Counted from the stretch's first letter, positions 1-8,326 are shown. The stretch: 64,000 nucleotides of DNA from Lentzea aerocolonigenes (GCF_000955955.1 NZ_JYJG01000020.1:55789-119788); one strand, 5' to 3'. The notes: generated from the letters alone by a model not told the origin. Numbers and translations: made by a program.

Positions 1-661
1 GGATCGCGGGCTTCTTGGCGTGCACCAACAGGTCCGCGAGCTTCTCGATGTCCCTCGGGTCACCGGCGCTGCGCGTGGAGGCGCGGTAGTGGCCTGCCTG
101 CGGGATGCGGGCCGTGCTCAGGGGGACCTTCGCGTCGAGGACGTCGCGCGGGATCTCCAGGAACGACGGGCCGGGCGCACCGGCGTTGGCCTCGCGGAAC
201 GCCATCGACACCATGTCCGCGATGCGGGCGGTGTGCGGGACGTTCGCGGCGAACTTGGTGATCGGCGTCATCATGTCGACGTGCGGGAGGTCCTGCAGTG
301 AGCCCATCTTGTGCTGGCTCAACGCACCCTGGCCGCCGATCAGCAGCATCGGGCTCTCCGCGCGGAAGGCGTTGGCGACACCCGTGACGGCGTCGGTGGT
401 GCCCGGACCCGCGGTCACCACGGCACAGCCAGGCTTCCCGGTGATGCGTGCGTAGCCGTCCGCGGCGTGCGCGGCTACTTGTTCGTGTCGGACGTCGACG
501 ACGGCGATGCCCTCGTCCACGCAGCCGTCGTAGATGTCGATGATGTGTCCACCGCACAGCGTGAAGATGGTGTCGACGCCCTCAGCCTTGAGCGCTTTGG
601 CGACCAAATGGCCTCCAGAGATCGACCCAGAATCCGACCCAGCCTCCGCGGAACTCGTCAC
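1..661 (-). CDS. TPP-dependent decarboxylase, oxalyl-CoA decarboxylase/acetolactate synthase type (partial, C-terminus outside window)
   Basis: About 220 N-terminal residues of a thiamine-diphosphate enzyme are visible. The start is GTG at 661: an in-frame TGA lies two codons upstream and an AAGGGG ribosome site precedes it. The pyrimidine-binding domain shows CGGHIIDIYDG (residues 36-46), then RHEQ with the cofactor-activating glutamate at about residue 60, then DGYARITGKPG. This is the acetolactate-synthase/oxalyl-CoA-decarboxylase superfamily; which member cannot be settled without the C-terminal half. Neighbours argue for oxalyl-CoA decarboxylase: it is divergent from a SucCD-type CoA ligase and shares an operator with an oxalate/formate-type transporter locus at 17.2 kb. 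Acetolactate synthase or a 2-hydroxyacyl-CoA lyase are alternatives. Confidence 0.75.
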   Translation of the reverse strand, partial: MTSSAEAGSDSGSISGGHLVAKALKAEGVDTIFTLCGGHIIDIYDGCVDEGIAVVDVRHEQVAAHAADGYARITGKPGCAVVTAGPGTTDAVTGVANAFRAESPMLLIGGQGALSQHKMGSLQDLPHVDMMTPITKFAANVPHTARIADMVSMAFREANAGAPGPSFLEIPRDVLDAKVPLSTARIPQAGHYRASTRSAGDPRDIEKLADLLVHAKKPAI

Positions 662-691
662 CGGCGATCAGCCCCTTAGCGCTCGACTGTA

Positions 692-715
692 GATTGCATA
701 CCGTATGAGGTAGGC
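692..715. promoter_or_regulatory. Operator shared with the OFA transporter/moeA promoter
   Basis: A perfect palindrome CATAC-C-GTATG (697-707) sits inside a 24-base block that recurs with one change at 17196-17219. The block reads GATTGCATAC, any base, then GTATGAGGTAGGC. On the + strand TTGCAT (695-700), 16 bases, then TATCGT (717-722) could be -35 and -10 of the sucC promoter. The size and symmetry suit a GntR-type regulator, but no such regulator gene lies in the window. Confidence 0.7.
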
Positions 716-784
716 ATATCGTTACTCCGCTACCAACCGGATGTCCATAGATGGCCGCAAGTTTTCGGCGAGAGGACGTAGACG

Positions 785-1897
785 GTGGATCTTTTCGAAC
801 ATGAGGCGCGGGACGTCTTCGAGCGCTACGGAGTGCCCGTTCCGCGTGGTCTCGTGGCGGACACTCCTGAATCCGCGCGCGAGGCAGCCGCTTCCATCGG
901 TGGGACAGTGGTCGTGAAGGCTCAGGTGAAGACCGGCGGGCGCGGCAAGGCGGGCGGCATCAAGCTCGCTTCGACGCCCGACGAAGCTTTCGCAGCGGCA
1001 TCGGCCATCCTGGGGATGGACATCAAGGGCCACACCGTGCACAAGGTGCTGGTGACCGAGGCGAGCGAGATCGCCGAGGAGTACTACATCTCGTTCCTCC
1101 TCGACCGTGCCAACAGGACGTTCATCGCGATGGCGTCGGCGACCGGTGGCATGGAGATCGAGGAGATGGCCGACTCGATCACTCGAATGCCAGCTTCGGC
1201 TTTCGACGCATCTGCCGTGTTTTCACCGGAAATCGCCGACCAGGTGAACGCCGTCGCTTCCGCTTTGTGGAAGGTCTTCGTTTCCGAGGACGCGACTTTG
1301 GTGGAAGTGAACCCGTTGGCACTCACCAAGTCCGGCAAGATCCTCGCGCTGGACGGCAAGGTGACGCTCGACGACAACGCGTCTTTCCGGCACTCCCGCA
1401 CCGATTCAGGCGCGGAGGGTGACCCGCTCGAGGTGCGGGCGGCCGAGAAGGGCCTGAACTACGTCAAGCTCGACGGCACGGTCGGTGTCATCGGCAACGG
1501 CGCGGGTCTGGTCATGTCCACATTGGACGTAGTGGCACTGGCCGGTGCCGCGCCCGCGAACTTCCTCGACATCGGCGGCGGTGCCTCGGCCCAGGTGATG
1601 GCCGACGGGCTCGACGTGATTCTCTCGGACCCGTCGGTGCGCAGCGTGTTCGTGAACGTGTTCGGCGGCATCACCGCGTGCGACGCGGTGGCCAACGGAA
1701 TCGTGCAAGCACTCGGGCTGCTGGGTGACCGCGCCGACAAGCCGTTGGTCGTGCGGCTGGACGGCAACAACGCCGAAGCAGGCCACCGCATCCTCGACGA
1801 AGCACGACACCCGCTGATCACCGTGGCGCACACGATGGACGACGCGGCCGGCCGTGCCGCCGCGCTCGCCGGCGCCGGCGCAGGTAAGGAGTCCTGA
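785..1897 (+). CDS. sucC: ADP-forming acyl-CoA ligase beta subunit (SucC family)
   Basis: 370 residues, slightly shorter than typical SucC; GTG start. The N-terminal ATP-grasp domain shows [16 protein letters not shown] (about residues 40-55) and the Mg/nucleotide segment EVNPLAL...[14 protein letters not shown] (about 175-205). The C-terminal CoA-ligase domain has FLDIGGGAS and NVFGGIT. It pairs with the next gene, which overlaps its stop. The family couples ATP or GTP hydrolysis to thioester formation on a dicarboxylate. Because it is divergent from a TPP decarboxylase and not among TCA genes, it may be a specialised paralogue acting on oxalate or another dicarboxylate; the sequence alone does not show the substrate. 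Confidence 0.88.
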   Translation: MDLFEHEARDVFERYGVPVPRGLVADTPESAREAAASIGGTVVVKAQVKTGGRGKAGGIKLASTPDEAFAAASAILGMDIKGHTVHKVLVTEASEIAEEYYISFLLDRANRTFIAMASATGGMEIEEMADSITRMPASAFDASAVFSPEIADQVNAVASALWKVFVSEDATLVEVNPLALTKSGKILALDGKVTLDDNASFRHSRTDSGAEGDPLEVRAAEKGLNYVKLDGTVGVIGNGAGLVMSTLDVVALAGAAPANFLDIGGGASAQVMADGLDVILSDPSVRSVFVNVFGGITACDAVANGIVQALGLLGDRADKPLVVRLDGNNAEAGHRILDEARHPLITVAHTMDDAAGRAAALAGAGAGKES

Positions 1898-2775
1898 TGG
1901 CGATCTTCCTCGACGAGCACAGCCGCGTTGTCGTGCAGGGCATGACCGGGTCGGAGGGCTCCAAGCACACCCGGCGCATGCTCGCCGCGGGCACTCAGGT
2001 CGTGGGCGGTGTGAACGCGCGCAAGGCCGGTACGTCCGTGGCGTTCGACGACACCTCGTTGCCGGTCTTCGGCACGGTCGCCGAGGCGATGGAGAAGACC
2101 GGCGCGAACGTGTCGGTGCTCTTCGTGCCACCCGCGTTCACCGGCGACGCGGTGATCGAAGCGGTCGACGCGGGCATCGGCCTGGCCGTGGTGATCACGG
2201 AAGGCGTCCCGGTCCACGACACGGCACGGTTCTGGGCACATGCTCAGGGCAAGTCGACGCGGATCATCGGGCCGAACTGCCCCGGCATCATCAGTCCCGG
2301 CAAGTCCAACGCGGGCATCATCCCGGCCGACATCACCAAGCCGGGCTCGATCGGGCTGGTGTCGAAGTCGGGAACCCTGACCTACCAGCTGATGCACGAG
2401 CTGAAGGACTTCGGGTTCACCACGTGCGTCGGCATCGGCGGCGACCCGATCGTCGGCACCACGCACATCGACGCGATCGCGGCGTTCGAGGCGGATCCGG
2501 AGACCGAGCTGATCGTGATGATCGGCGAGATCGGCGGCGACGCGGAGGAGCGGGCCGCGGAGTTCGTGCGGGACAACGTGTCCAAGCCCGTCGTCGGCTA
2601 CGTCGCCGGCTTCACCGCGCCCGAGGGCAAGACGATGGGCCACGCGGGCGCCATCGTCTCGGGGTCCTCGGGCACGGCGGAGGCCAAGAAGCTGGCCATG
2701 GAGTCGGTCGGCATCAAGGTGGGCAAAACTCCATCCGAAACCGCCGCCCTGGCCCGCGCCCTCCTGACCTCATGA
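1897..2775 (+). CDS. sucD: ADP-forming acyl-CoA ligase alpha subunit (SucD family)
   Basis: 292 residues, full family length. The N-terminal CoA-binding Rossmann domain begins [15 protein letters not shown]. The middle has [19 protein letters not shown] and the C-terminal ligase domain contains GHAGAIVSG, whose histidine (about residue 248) is the family's phosphorylated residue. The ATG overlaps the sucC stop (TGATG), with AAGGAG ten bases upstream, so the pair is translationally coupled. Together they should form an alpha/beta ligase. A large perfect hairpin lies six bases beyond the stop. Confidence 0.9.
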   Translation: MAIFLDEHSRVVVQGMTGSEGSKHTRRMLAAGTQVVGGVNARKAGTSVAFDDTSLPVFGTVAEAMEKTGANVSVLFVPPAFTGDAVIEAVDAGIGLAVVITEGVPVHDTARFWAHAQGKSTRIIGPNCPGIISPGKSNAGIIPADITKPGSIGLVSKSGTLTYQLMHELKDFGFTTCVGIGGDPIVGTTHIDAIAAFEADPETELIVMIGEIGGDAEERAAEFVRDNVSKPVVGYVAGFTAPEGKTMGHAGAIVSGSSGTAEAKKLAMESVGIKVGKTPSETAALARALLTS

Positions 2776-2780
2776 TCTCG

Positions 2781-2827
2781 ATGAAGGGAACCTTCATAAA
2801 CTTGAGGTTTATGAAGGTTCCCTTCAT
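2781..2827. terminator. Bidirectional terminator-like perfect hairpin
   Basis: Two perfectly complementary 21-base arms (2781-2801 and 2807-2827) flank the 5-base loop TTGAG. It sits between the convergent sucD stop (2775) and the stop of the ESX-type gene (2829). There is no T-tract, so it could also be a mobile short repeat used as a terminator. Confidence 0.75.
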
Positions 2828-3612
2828 CACTTAGCTGTCGGGAGCTTTGCCGAGGTGCCCTGTGCTTGCTCGCCGATGACCGTCATGGCCTGCTTGACGA
2901 TCTTGAGCACGGCCTGCGCGCCCTCGACCAGCTTGATCAGGTTCTCGCCGCTGGCCAGCAGCTCGCCCATCTTCGCGGCGATCTGCGTGCCGCACTCGAC
3001 GGCGATCTGCACGCACTGCGGGATGGCCACGGCGATGCTCTGCCCGAACGTCGCCGGGGCCGCCGCGATCGCCTGGGTCATGATCGGCACGATCTTGCCG
3101 ACCGCCTCGGTGATCAGCCTGGTGACCTCGGCGACGACCTGCGCGACCACCTGGCCCGCCTTGATCAGCGCGCTCGCGTTGGTCAGGGCGGTCTCGGCGA
3201 CGGACATGACGCCGTCGACGAGCTGCTTGCCGGTCTTGGCGTAGTCCGTGGCGCTCTGGCCGGACCAGCCGCTGGTCTCGCTCTTCGCCTTGTCCTGGTA
3301 GTCCTGGGCGAGGTTCGTGGCGGCCTTGCCCGCCTTCTCGAACTCGCCCGCGCCCTGCTGCACGCCGTCCGGGTTGCCGCGCAGCTGGTTCAGCGGCTCG
3401 TCCAGGAACGAGATCATCGGCGTGAGGAAGCCGACGCCAGCGCTGTCCAAGGCCTGCAACGGTTTCCCGTTCGAGCCGAGTTCGCTGATGTCGGCTTTCG
3501 GCGAGCCGGCGAGGTCCTGGGTCAGCCACTCGTCACCTGCGATGGCGCGCGTGGTGGTGCGGAGCTCGTTGAGCAGCTCGGTGATCGTGCCCGCGTCGGT
3601 TGCTGTGGTCAT
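2827..3612 (-). CDS. ESX/type VII secretion-associated WXG-like protein
   Basis: 261 residues, no signal peptide, mostly helical and rich in Ala, Val, Gln and Thr. Around residue 115 it has SGWSGQSATDYAKTG, a WXG-type turn between two helices as in ESX substrates. The C-terminal half holds long amphipathic/hydrophobic helices that resemble EspB or PE/PPE-like proteins. It is the last gene of a six-gene run on this strand and overlaps the EspC-like gene by 4 bases (ATGA). Probably exported by a type VII system or folding with a partner from the same cluster; the exact role is unknown. Confidence 0.65.
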   Translation of the reverse strand: MTTATDAGTITELLNELRTTTRAIAGDEWLTQDLAGSPKADISELGSNGKPLQALDSAGVGFLTPMISFLDEPLNQLRGNPDGVQQGAGEFEKAGKAATNLAQDYQDKAKSETSGWSGQSATDYAKTGKQLVDGVMSVAETALTNASALIKAGQVVAQVVAEVTRLITEAVGKIVPIMTQAIAAAPATFGQSIAVAIPQCVQIAVECGTQIAAKMGELLASGENLIKLVEGAQAVLKIVKQAMTVIGEQAQGTSAKLPTAK

Positions 3613-3911
3613 CGGCCGGCTCCCACCACAGTTGCGGCATTGTCGTCGTCGGTGCGCTGGTAGAGATCGGCCGTCTCGCGCATGCCCGCGCCGACCTTGT
3701 CCATTGTGGACGCGATCTGTGCGAAGGCGTCGAGGGTCTCCCCCATCGCGCTGCCGAGTCCCGCGGTGAGGAACTGGGCGAACGAGCCGAGCGAGTCCTG
3801 GCCGATCTGGTCCGGCAGCCCGGTTCCGGTGGCCGAGAGCTGGTCGGCACAGCCGGCGAGCGTTGCCGCGTGCTGGCGCAACTGCTCGTGGTCGACGTTG
3901 AACGACGTCAT
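3609..3911 (-). CDS. EspC-type ESX secretion target (DUF2580-like)
   Basis: 100 residues beginning MTSFNVDHEQLRQHAATLAG. The pattern of an N-terminal HxxLxxHAxxLxxxADxL helix, a glycine-rich middle and a C-terminal helix with TADLYQRTDD fits the EspC/T7SS target family of small actinobacterial proteins. No signal peptide. It overlaps both neighbours by 4 bases, so it should be co-translated with the WXG-like protein downstream and the YbaB-like protein upstream. A heterodimeric secreted pair with the 261-residue protein is plausible but is inference. Confidence 0.72.
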   Translation of the reverse strand: MTSFNVDHEQLRQHAATLAGCADQLSATGTGLPDQIGQDSLGSFAQFLTAGLGSAMGETLDAFAQIASTMDKVGAGMRETADLYQRTDDDNAATVVGAGR

Positions 3912-4252
3912 CGCACGGCCTCCGGCAGATGCGAGGTGATCTGGTGCAACGCGTCGCTCTCGCCGAGGTAGCTCGACATGACCTCGGCCATGCGCGCGCC
4001 CGCCAGCCGTTGCGCTTCGCGCGCGGTGCTGACGATCAGCATCGCGAGCGTGTCGACGTCGAGCTTGCGCGCGGCGGGCGTCAGAGCGACATCACCGAGC
4101 ACACCCCCCGCGTTGACGCTCACAGTCACCTCGCCGCGCGGTGAGGTCGCGCTCGCTCCGACCTCGGCCAGGCTGGCGCTGGCACTGCGAGCGCTGTAGG
4201 CCACTCGTTCCAGGCGTTCCTGGTAGTCCGCCAGCCACTGTGCTGGATCCAC
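3908..4252 (-). CDS. YbaB/EbfC-family protein
   Basis: 114 residues from GTG at 4252, chosen because AGGGGGAG lies just upstream and the family typically starts with (M/V)DPxQWLxxYxxRLE. A longer start at 4294 would overlap the upstream gene by 29 bases. The region with GEVTVSVNAGGVLGDVALTPAARKLD matches the YbaB beta-strand core. YbaB proteins bind DNA as dimers; actinobacterial paralogues are often found inside ESX clusters with unproven function. Overlaps the EspC-like gene by 4 bases. Confidence 0.7.
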   Translation of the reverse strand: MDPAQWLADYQERLERVAYSARSASASLAEVGASATSPRGEVTVSVNAGGVLGDVALTPAARKLDVDTLAMLIVSTAREAQRLAGARMAEVMSSYLGESDALHQITSHLPEAVR

Positions 4253-4265
4253 TTCTCCCCCTCTT

Positions 4266-4883
4266 CTAGGCTCGCGCCACTGCGGCGAGCTCACCGATCA
4301 TGCGCACCATGTCGTTGTGGCGCATGGGATTCACGCTGACCCAGCCGTCACTGCCGACGTCGACCCTGACCCGGCCGCCGACACTGTCCAACCAGGACAC
4401 CTCCTGCCGCTGCCCGCCCTTGACCACCCCGGCCTGGCCCTGCCCGGTGACCTCCAGGTCAAGTGCCGCGCCGGGCGGCAGGGTGATCGGCATCAGCTGT
4501 GCGGGCCTCAGTTCCGGCACCAACGCCACGAGTTCCTCGCCCACGGTCTCCGACTCGACGTGCGCGACACGGACCGTGCTCTCGTGCTGCGTGCACACCA
4601 GCGCGCTGTCGCCGTAGACCATCGCGACCGCACCCGTTCCCGGCACCACCAGATCGACCACGGCCGTGTGCTCGTGCAGTGCGGTGACGAGTTCACGCGC
4701 CATGCCCGTCGGACCGTGAGGTTCGGCGAGTCCGCGCGCCTGGAGTCCGTGGCCGGCCTCGGCGAGCAGCTCTGCGCGTTCACTCGCCAGCTTCCCGAAC
4801 GACGGCACCCGCAGCGGGAACGGCCAGCGCACCCCGGCGTGGGTGGCGAGCAGGTCCATCTCCACCAGATCGAAGGCGATCAT
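4266..4883 (-). CDS. EspG-family ESX chaperone-like protein
   Basis: 205 residues. The N-terminal MIAFDLVEMDLLATHAGVRWPFPLRVP and the alternating strand/helix layout with LVVPGTGAVAMVYGDSALVC fit the EspG family, cytosolic proteins that bind cognate PE/PPE substrates. The C-terminal half has GGRVRVDVGSDGWVSVNPM. It overlaps the upstream WXG100-like gene by 4 bases. In this cluster it may serve the PPE-like product encoded at 5179-6192. Assignment rests on fold-level pattern and context, so moderate. Confidence 0.65.
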   Translation of the reverse strand: MIAFDLVEMDLLATHAGVRWPFPLRVPSFGKLASERAELLAEAGHGLQARGLAEPHGPTGMARELVTALHEHTAVVDLVVPGTGAVAMVYGDSALVCTQHESTVRVAHVESETVGEELVALVPELRPAQLMPITLPPGAALDLEVTGQGQAGVVKGGQRQEVSWLDSVGGRVRVDVGSDGWVSVNPMRHNDMVRMIGELAAVARA

Positions 4884-5182
4884 CGAGCCGCCTTTCGGGC
4901 CTGCTCGGCGTCGGTCTCGGTGTAGGTGGTCTTGATCTCCGCCAGCATCTGCTGGAACGCGCGCACCTCGCGTTCGGCGGCGCCGACCTCGCCCGCGAGC
5001 CCCGACCCTGCCGATTTGAGCCGTTTCGACAGGTCCTGGGCGGGTGGGGCGGTGCCGAGCAACGGCTGGCGCTCGGCCAGCCTGCTCGCGGTCGCCACCA
5101 GGTCACCGGTCAGCTCGGCGAGCCTGGTCAGGGTCTTGATCCGGTCCTGCAGCTGTTCCGGAGCGACCTCGTATCCGTTCAC
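4880..5182 (-). CDS. Small helical WXG100-like protein
   Basis: 100 residues from GTG at 5182, which overlaps the upstream stop (GTGA) and follows GGAGGAG. Two long helices are predicted by eye: VAPEQLQDRIKTLTRLAELT to about residue 40, and a second through residues 55-100 rich in Glu, Arg and Ala. No clear WXG is present (the turn carries PLLGTAPPAQD), so it is a WXG100-sized ESX partner only by size and context. It follows the PPE-like gene, the usual place for a small secreted partner. Confidence 0.6.
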   Translation of the reverse strand: MNGYEVAPEQLQDRIKTLTRLAELTGDLVATASRLAERQPLLGTAPPAQDLSKRLKSAGSGLAGEVGAAEREVRAFQQMLAEIKTTYTETDAEQARKAAR

Positions 5183-6192
5183 TGCTCCTCCCCGATGACG
5201 GCAGGCGAGACGCGGTCGTTCACCACGAACAGGCCGTGGTCGAGCGTGGGCATCTGGTTCTCGTGCTCCTGGTCGTCGTCCTTGCGCGCGCCGCCGGCTC
5301 CCGGTGCCATGCCGGAGCCCTGGGCGGCGGAACGAGACTCGGTGACGGTCGAGCTCATCGCCATCGGCCCGATGCCGTGCCCGGCCATCACACCTGCGCG
5401 CATGCCGGGGCTGAGCTGGGTCTGCTGGCTGACCGGAGCGGCGGCCCCGATCACCGGGCCGCGAGTCGTTCCGGCCGAGCCGCCGCTCACGAGTCGTTGC
5501 CACGGCACGCCGCCCGAGCTGGGCGTTCTGACCGGAGACGGCGCTGCGGGGGCTCTGATCGGTGAGGCGGCCTGCTGCGGAATGGTGCCCTGGGCGTTGT
5601 CGATCAGGCGCCCGCTGCCGTTCAGGCTCGACTCGTAGGTCTGCATGGCCCGGACGGCGTCGGCTTTCTGCTGGTCAGCCGACGCCGCACCGAAGTAGAA
5701 GTAGAAGCCAGAGGTCGTGCCCGACGGCATCGTCGGAGCACTCGGCAGGGTCATCGGAGCGGGCGCGCTCGGCAGCGTGAAGGGCGCGGGCGCAAAGGGT
5801 GCCGGTGCGCTCGGCAGCCCCGCGAACGCCGGCATCGTCGCGTCGTTCGGTGGCGGCGGCATGGCGACTCGTGCAGCCGCCAACGCATCAGCGGCGTCCT
5901 GCGCGGCCTTCTCCCCCGCCGCCGAGAACTCGCTGATCTTCTCGATCCGCTCGGCCAGCTTCGTGAGCCTCGCCGCCGCCTCTTCGGCCGCCGCGCCCTG
6001 CCAGTCGTTGAGCAACGCGGCCCGTTGCTCCTTCAGCACGGCGGCGTGGGTGTCCAGCGCCTCGCGGTGACGCGTCCACTCGTCGGCGACCGTGCTCACA
6101 TCCGCGACGTCTGCGTCCTGCCACAGCATCCGGTACAGCTCTTCATGGCTGTACGCCTCCCAGTTGATCGCGTCCACGTCGAAAACGATCAC
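5179..6192 (-). CDS. PPE-like ESX substrate with proline-rich tail
   Basis: 337 residues from GTG at 6192; a longer frame to 6330 runs into the preceding gene and is not used. The N-terminal helical domain contains INWEAYSHEELYRMLWQ and LLNDWQGAAAEEAAARL, the latter a WXG-type motif (about residue 65). After about residue 115 it becomes low-complexity with repeated APFTLPSAPAP-like segments, then a Ser/Gly/Ala-rich region and a charged tail. This layout is common in actinomycete PPE-like proteins exported by type VII systems. It heads the ESX run; its start lies 58 bases after the NACHT gene stop. Confidence 0.65.
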   Translation of the reverse strand: MIVFDVDAINWEAYSHEELYRMLWQDADVADVSTVADEWTRHREALDTHAAVLKEQRAALLNDWQGAAAEEAAARLTKLAERIEKISEFSAAGEKAAQDAADALAAARVAMPPPPNDATMPAFAGLPSAPAPFAPAPFTLPSAPAPMTLPSAPTMPSGTTSGFYFYFGAASADQQKADAVRAMQTYESSLNGSGRLIDNAQGTIPQQAASPIRAPAAPSPVRTPSSGGVPWQRLVSGGSAGTTRGPVIGAAAPVSQQTQLSPGMRAGVMAGHGIGPMAMSSTVTESRSAAQGSGMAPGAGGARKDDDQEHENQMPTLDHGLFVVNDRVSPAVIGEEQ

Positions 6193-6216
6193 AGTCGGGC
6201 CAAACGAAGGACAGGC

Positions 6217-6248
6217 CAGACGACCGGCCACATCTGGCCGGTCGGTCT
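6217..6248 (-). terminator. Hairpin after the XRE-NACHT gene
   Basis: GACCGGCCA (6222-6230), loop CATC, TGGCCGGTC (6235-6243) form a perfect 9-bp stem, extended to 14 bp by CAGAC/GTCTG with one bulged base. It lies 3 bases beyond the NACHT gene stop and before the ESX run, so it probably separates the two units. Confidence 0.65.
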
Positions 6249-6250
6249 GA

Positions 6251-8326
6251 TCAGCGCAAACGCGCGAAGTATTCCTGCAACCTCGCGTGCCGGAATTGGT
6301 AGACCGCTCCCGCTCGCCGCAGCACACCACGCCGGTACGCGTCGTCCAGGAACGCCTGAAGCCGCCACGGAAGGCGCCCGGTGAGTGGAAGCCACACGCG
6401 CGCGAAGACGACCCACTGCCCCCACGCGGTCAGGCTCAGCACGTACGACAGCCCACCGGCGATGCCGCCGACGAGGCCGATCACCAACGATGTCGCCGGA
6501 CTCCACGAGGCCTCGAACCGCAACGCCGTCAGCCCGCCCGCCACGAGCCCGGTGGTGGCCGCGACGAACACCGCGAACACCGGCACGAACAACGCCATCA
6601 GTCCGAGCACATGCCGCCGGTTGGCTTCGAGCAGGTCGCCAGGACTCCCCGCCGAGCGCAGGTCGAGCGGCGCCTCCAGCGCGGCGACCAGCCAGAACAC
6701 CACTCCGGCGCCGACCCCGAACACCAACCCGAAGACGCCGATGTCGACCAGCACGTCCCAGGTCATCTCGTGTCCCGGCTCGACCAGCCAGAACGCCATC
6801 GCCCGCACCAGCCCGTACGCGCTGCCGGCCGCCCCTCCGAACGCCAGCCCGACCAGACCGCGCCGCCACACCGACGGCCCGACCCGTCCGCGCAGGCGCA
6901 ACCGCGTCCGCACGGGCTCGAGTGGCGCCGCCCGGACCACCCACCAATGCGCCAGCCCGAACAACAGCCCGGTGACCAGACCGATCATCACCGCGAACAA
7001 CAACCCTCGGACCGTGAGCGCCCGTAAGACGACGGCCTCGACCACGAAGTCGGCGGCGCCTACCGTCGTGCCGATACCAAGCCCGGTCACCACCGAGGAG
7101 GTGCCGAGCTGCCACCACGCGATGTTGTGGGTGCCGAGCTTCGTGAGGTGATCGGCGAGATAGCCGAGGTAGGGCTGCACACGTTCGGTATACGACCCGT
7201 ATACAGCCGGTACGAAGCTGCTGAGCAGGTGTCGTTCGATCTCGTCGGCGTCGTGGAAGCCGAGGAGCTCTGACGGGTCGTGGTCCGGCGTATCGCTGTA
7301 GATTCGCCGCGCGAGAGCGACCATCAACGGCGTGGTCAGCACCTTCGCGAGCACACCGCCGTTGCGCATCTCGTCGAGCACAGGCGTCCACACGTTCTTG
7401 CGCGTGGTCCGCGGCAGGTAGTCCGCCAAGTCGTCGCACGTCAGGTCGTTGAGCACCACCGCAGCAGCGGACGTCAACACGTCCGTGCCCTCGACCGCGT
7501 CCCGGTACTCGTCCACACGACTCGTGAGCAGCAACGGCAGAGTGGTGGTGTTCAACGCGTTGAGCGCCGGCCGGTGCAACCCGGCCGCGATCTCGTCGAA
7601 CCCGTCCAGCACCGGTAGCACGCGTTGCGCATCGACCAGCGCCGCCGCCAACGTGCCACCGCTCGGCCCCGGCGCCCCGAGGAACGGGTGGTCGCGGATG
7701 AGCTGCTCGGCCATCCAGTCGCGCAGCCCGGCCCGTTCCGGATGCCACGAGCCCAGCCCGAAGATCACCGGCACCGGCCCGTCGCCCGCCAGATCGAGCA
7801 CGAACCGCGTGGTCAGCACCGTCTTCCCGGATCCGGCTCGCCCCAGCACGACCAGCCGTCGTGACCCGACCCTGCGATAGGTCTCGACGACCTGGTCGAG
7901 ACGTCCGGACAGCTCGACCTCGCCGCCGATGTTGAGCCAGCTGTCCTGCAGGTCCACAGGTGCTGGATCCCAGGTCACGGGGAGCGGCACCGGGTCGTGG
8001 ATCTGCCGCTGCTCCTCCTCGCGGCGCCACCGGGCCTCGACCGCTGCCCTCAAGGTCTCCGCGGCCTCAGCCAGCGGGTCGAACCTCGCGGGTTCAACGG
8101 GCAAGGGCTCGTCACGTCCGGCAGCGGCGAACAACTCGGCCCGTTCTGCGCCGGTCAGCTCCAACGCGTCGGCCAGCGACCGCACGGTGCCCATGCGCGG
8201 ATCGGTCCGCTCGCCCGTCTCCAACCCGCGAACCGTGCGAATGCCGACCGCAGCGCGCTGGGCGAGCGCTTCCTGGCTCAATCCCGCCCGCTGCCGCCAC
8301 TGCCGCAGCAGCACACCGAACGCCAC
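6251..8326 (-). CDS. XRE-NACHT STAND NTPase with membrane domain
   Basis: 691 residues. Residues 1-70 form a Cro/C1-type helix-turn-helix (LRQWRQRAGLSQEALAQRA). The NACHT-type NTPase follows, with Walker A LGRAGSGKT (about residue 160) and Walker B VLPVLDGFDEI (about 240). Residues from about 400 to 640 hold seven or eight hydrophobic segments, and the C-terminus has YQFRHARLQEYFARL, typical of the end of NACHT/STAND helical domains. So a DNA-binding head, an ATP switch and a membrane unit are in one chain. Family members are common in actinomycetes with unknown function; related NACHT proteins act in antiviral defence. It stands alone between the DedA gene and the ESX run. Confidence 0.85.
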   Translation of the reverse strand: MAFGVLLRQWRQRAGLSQEALAQRAAVGIRTVRGLETGERTDPRMGTVRSLADALELTGAERAELFAAAGRDEPLPVEPARFDPLAEAAETLRAAVEARWRREEEQRQIHDPVPLPVTWDPAPVDLQDSWLNIGGEVELSGRLDQVVETYRRVGSRRLVVLGRAGSGKTVLTTRFVLDLAGDGPVPVIFGLGSWHPERAGLRDWMAEQLIRDHPFLGAPGPSGGTLAAALVDAQRVLPVLDGFDEIAAGLHRPALNALNTTTLPLLLTSRVDEYRDAVEGTDVLTSAAAVVLNDLTCDDLADYLPRTTRKNVWTPVLDEMRNGGVLAKVLTTPLMVALARRIYSDTPDHDPSELLGFHDADEIERHLLSSFVPAVYGSYTERVQPYLGYLADHLTKLGTHNIAWWQLGTSSVVTGLGIGTTVGAADFVVEAVVLRALTVRGLLFAVMIGLVTGLLFGLAHWWVVRAAPLEPVRTRLRLRGRVGPSVWRRGLVGLAFGGAAGSAYGLVRAMAFWLVEPGHEMTWDVLVDIGVFGLVFGVGAGVVFWLVAALEAPLDLRSAGSPGDLLEANRRHVLGLMALFVPVFAVFVAATTGLVAGGLTALRFEASWSPATSLVIGLVGGIAGGLSYVLSLTAWGQWVVFARVWLPLTGRLPWRLQAFLDDAYRRGVLRRAGAVYQFRHARLQEYFARLR

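Noticed and set aside
4252..4294. Longer start for the YbaB-like gene
   Set aside because: It would overlap the upstream stop by 29 bases and lacks a ribosome site, whereas GTG at 4252 has a strong one and the family's usual first residues.
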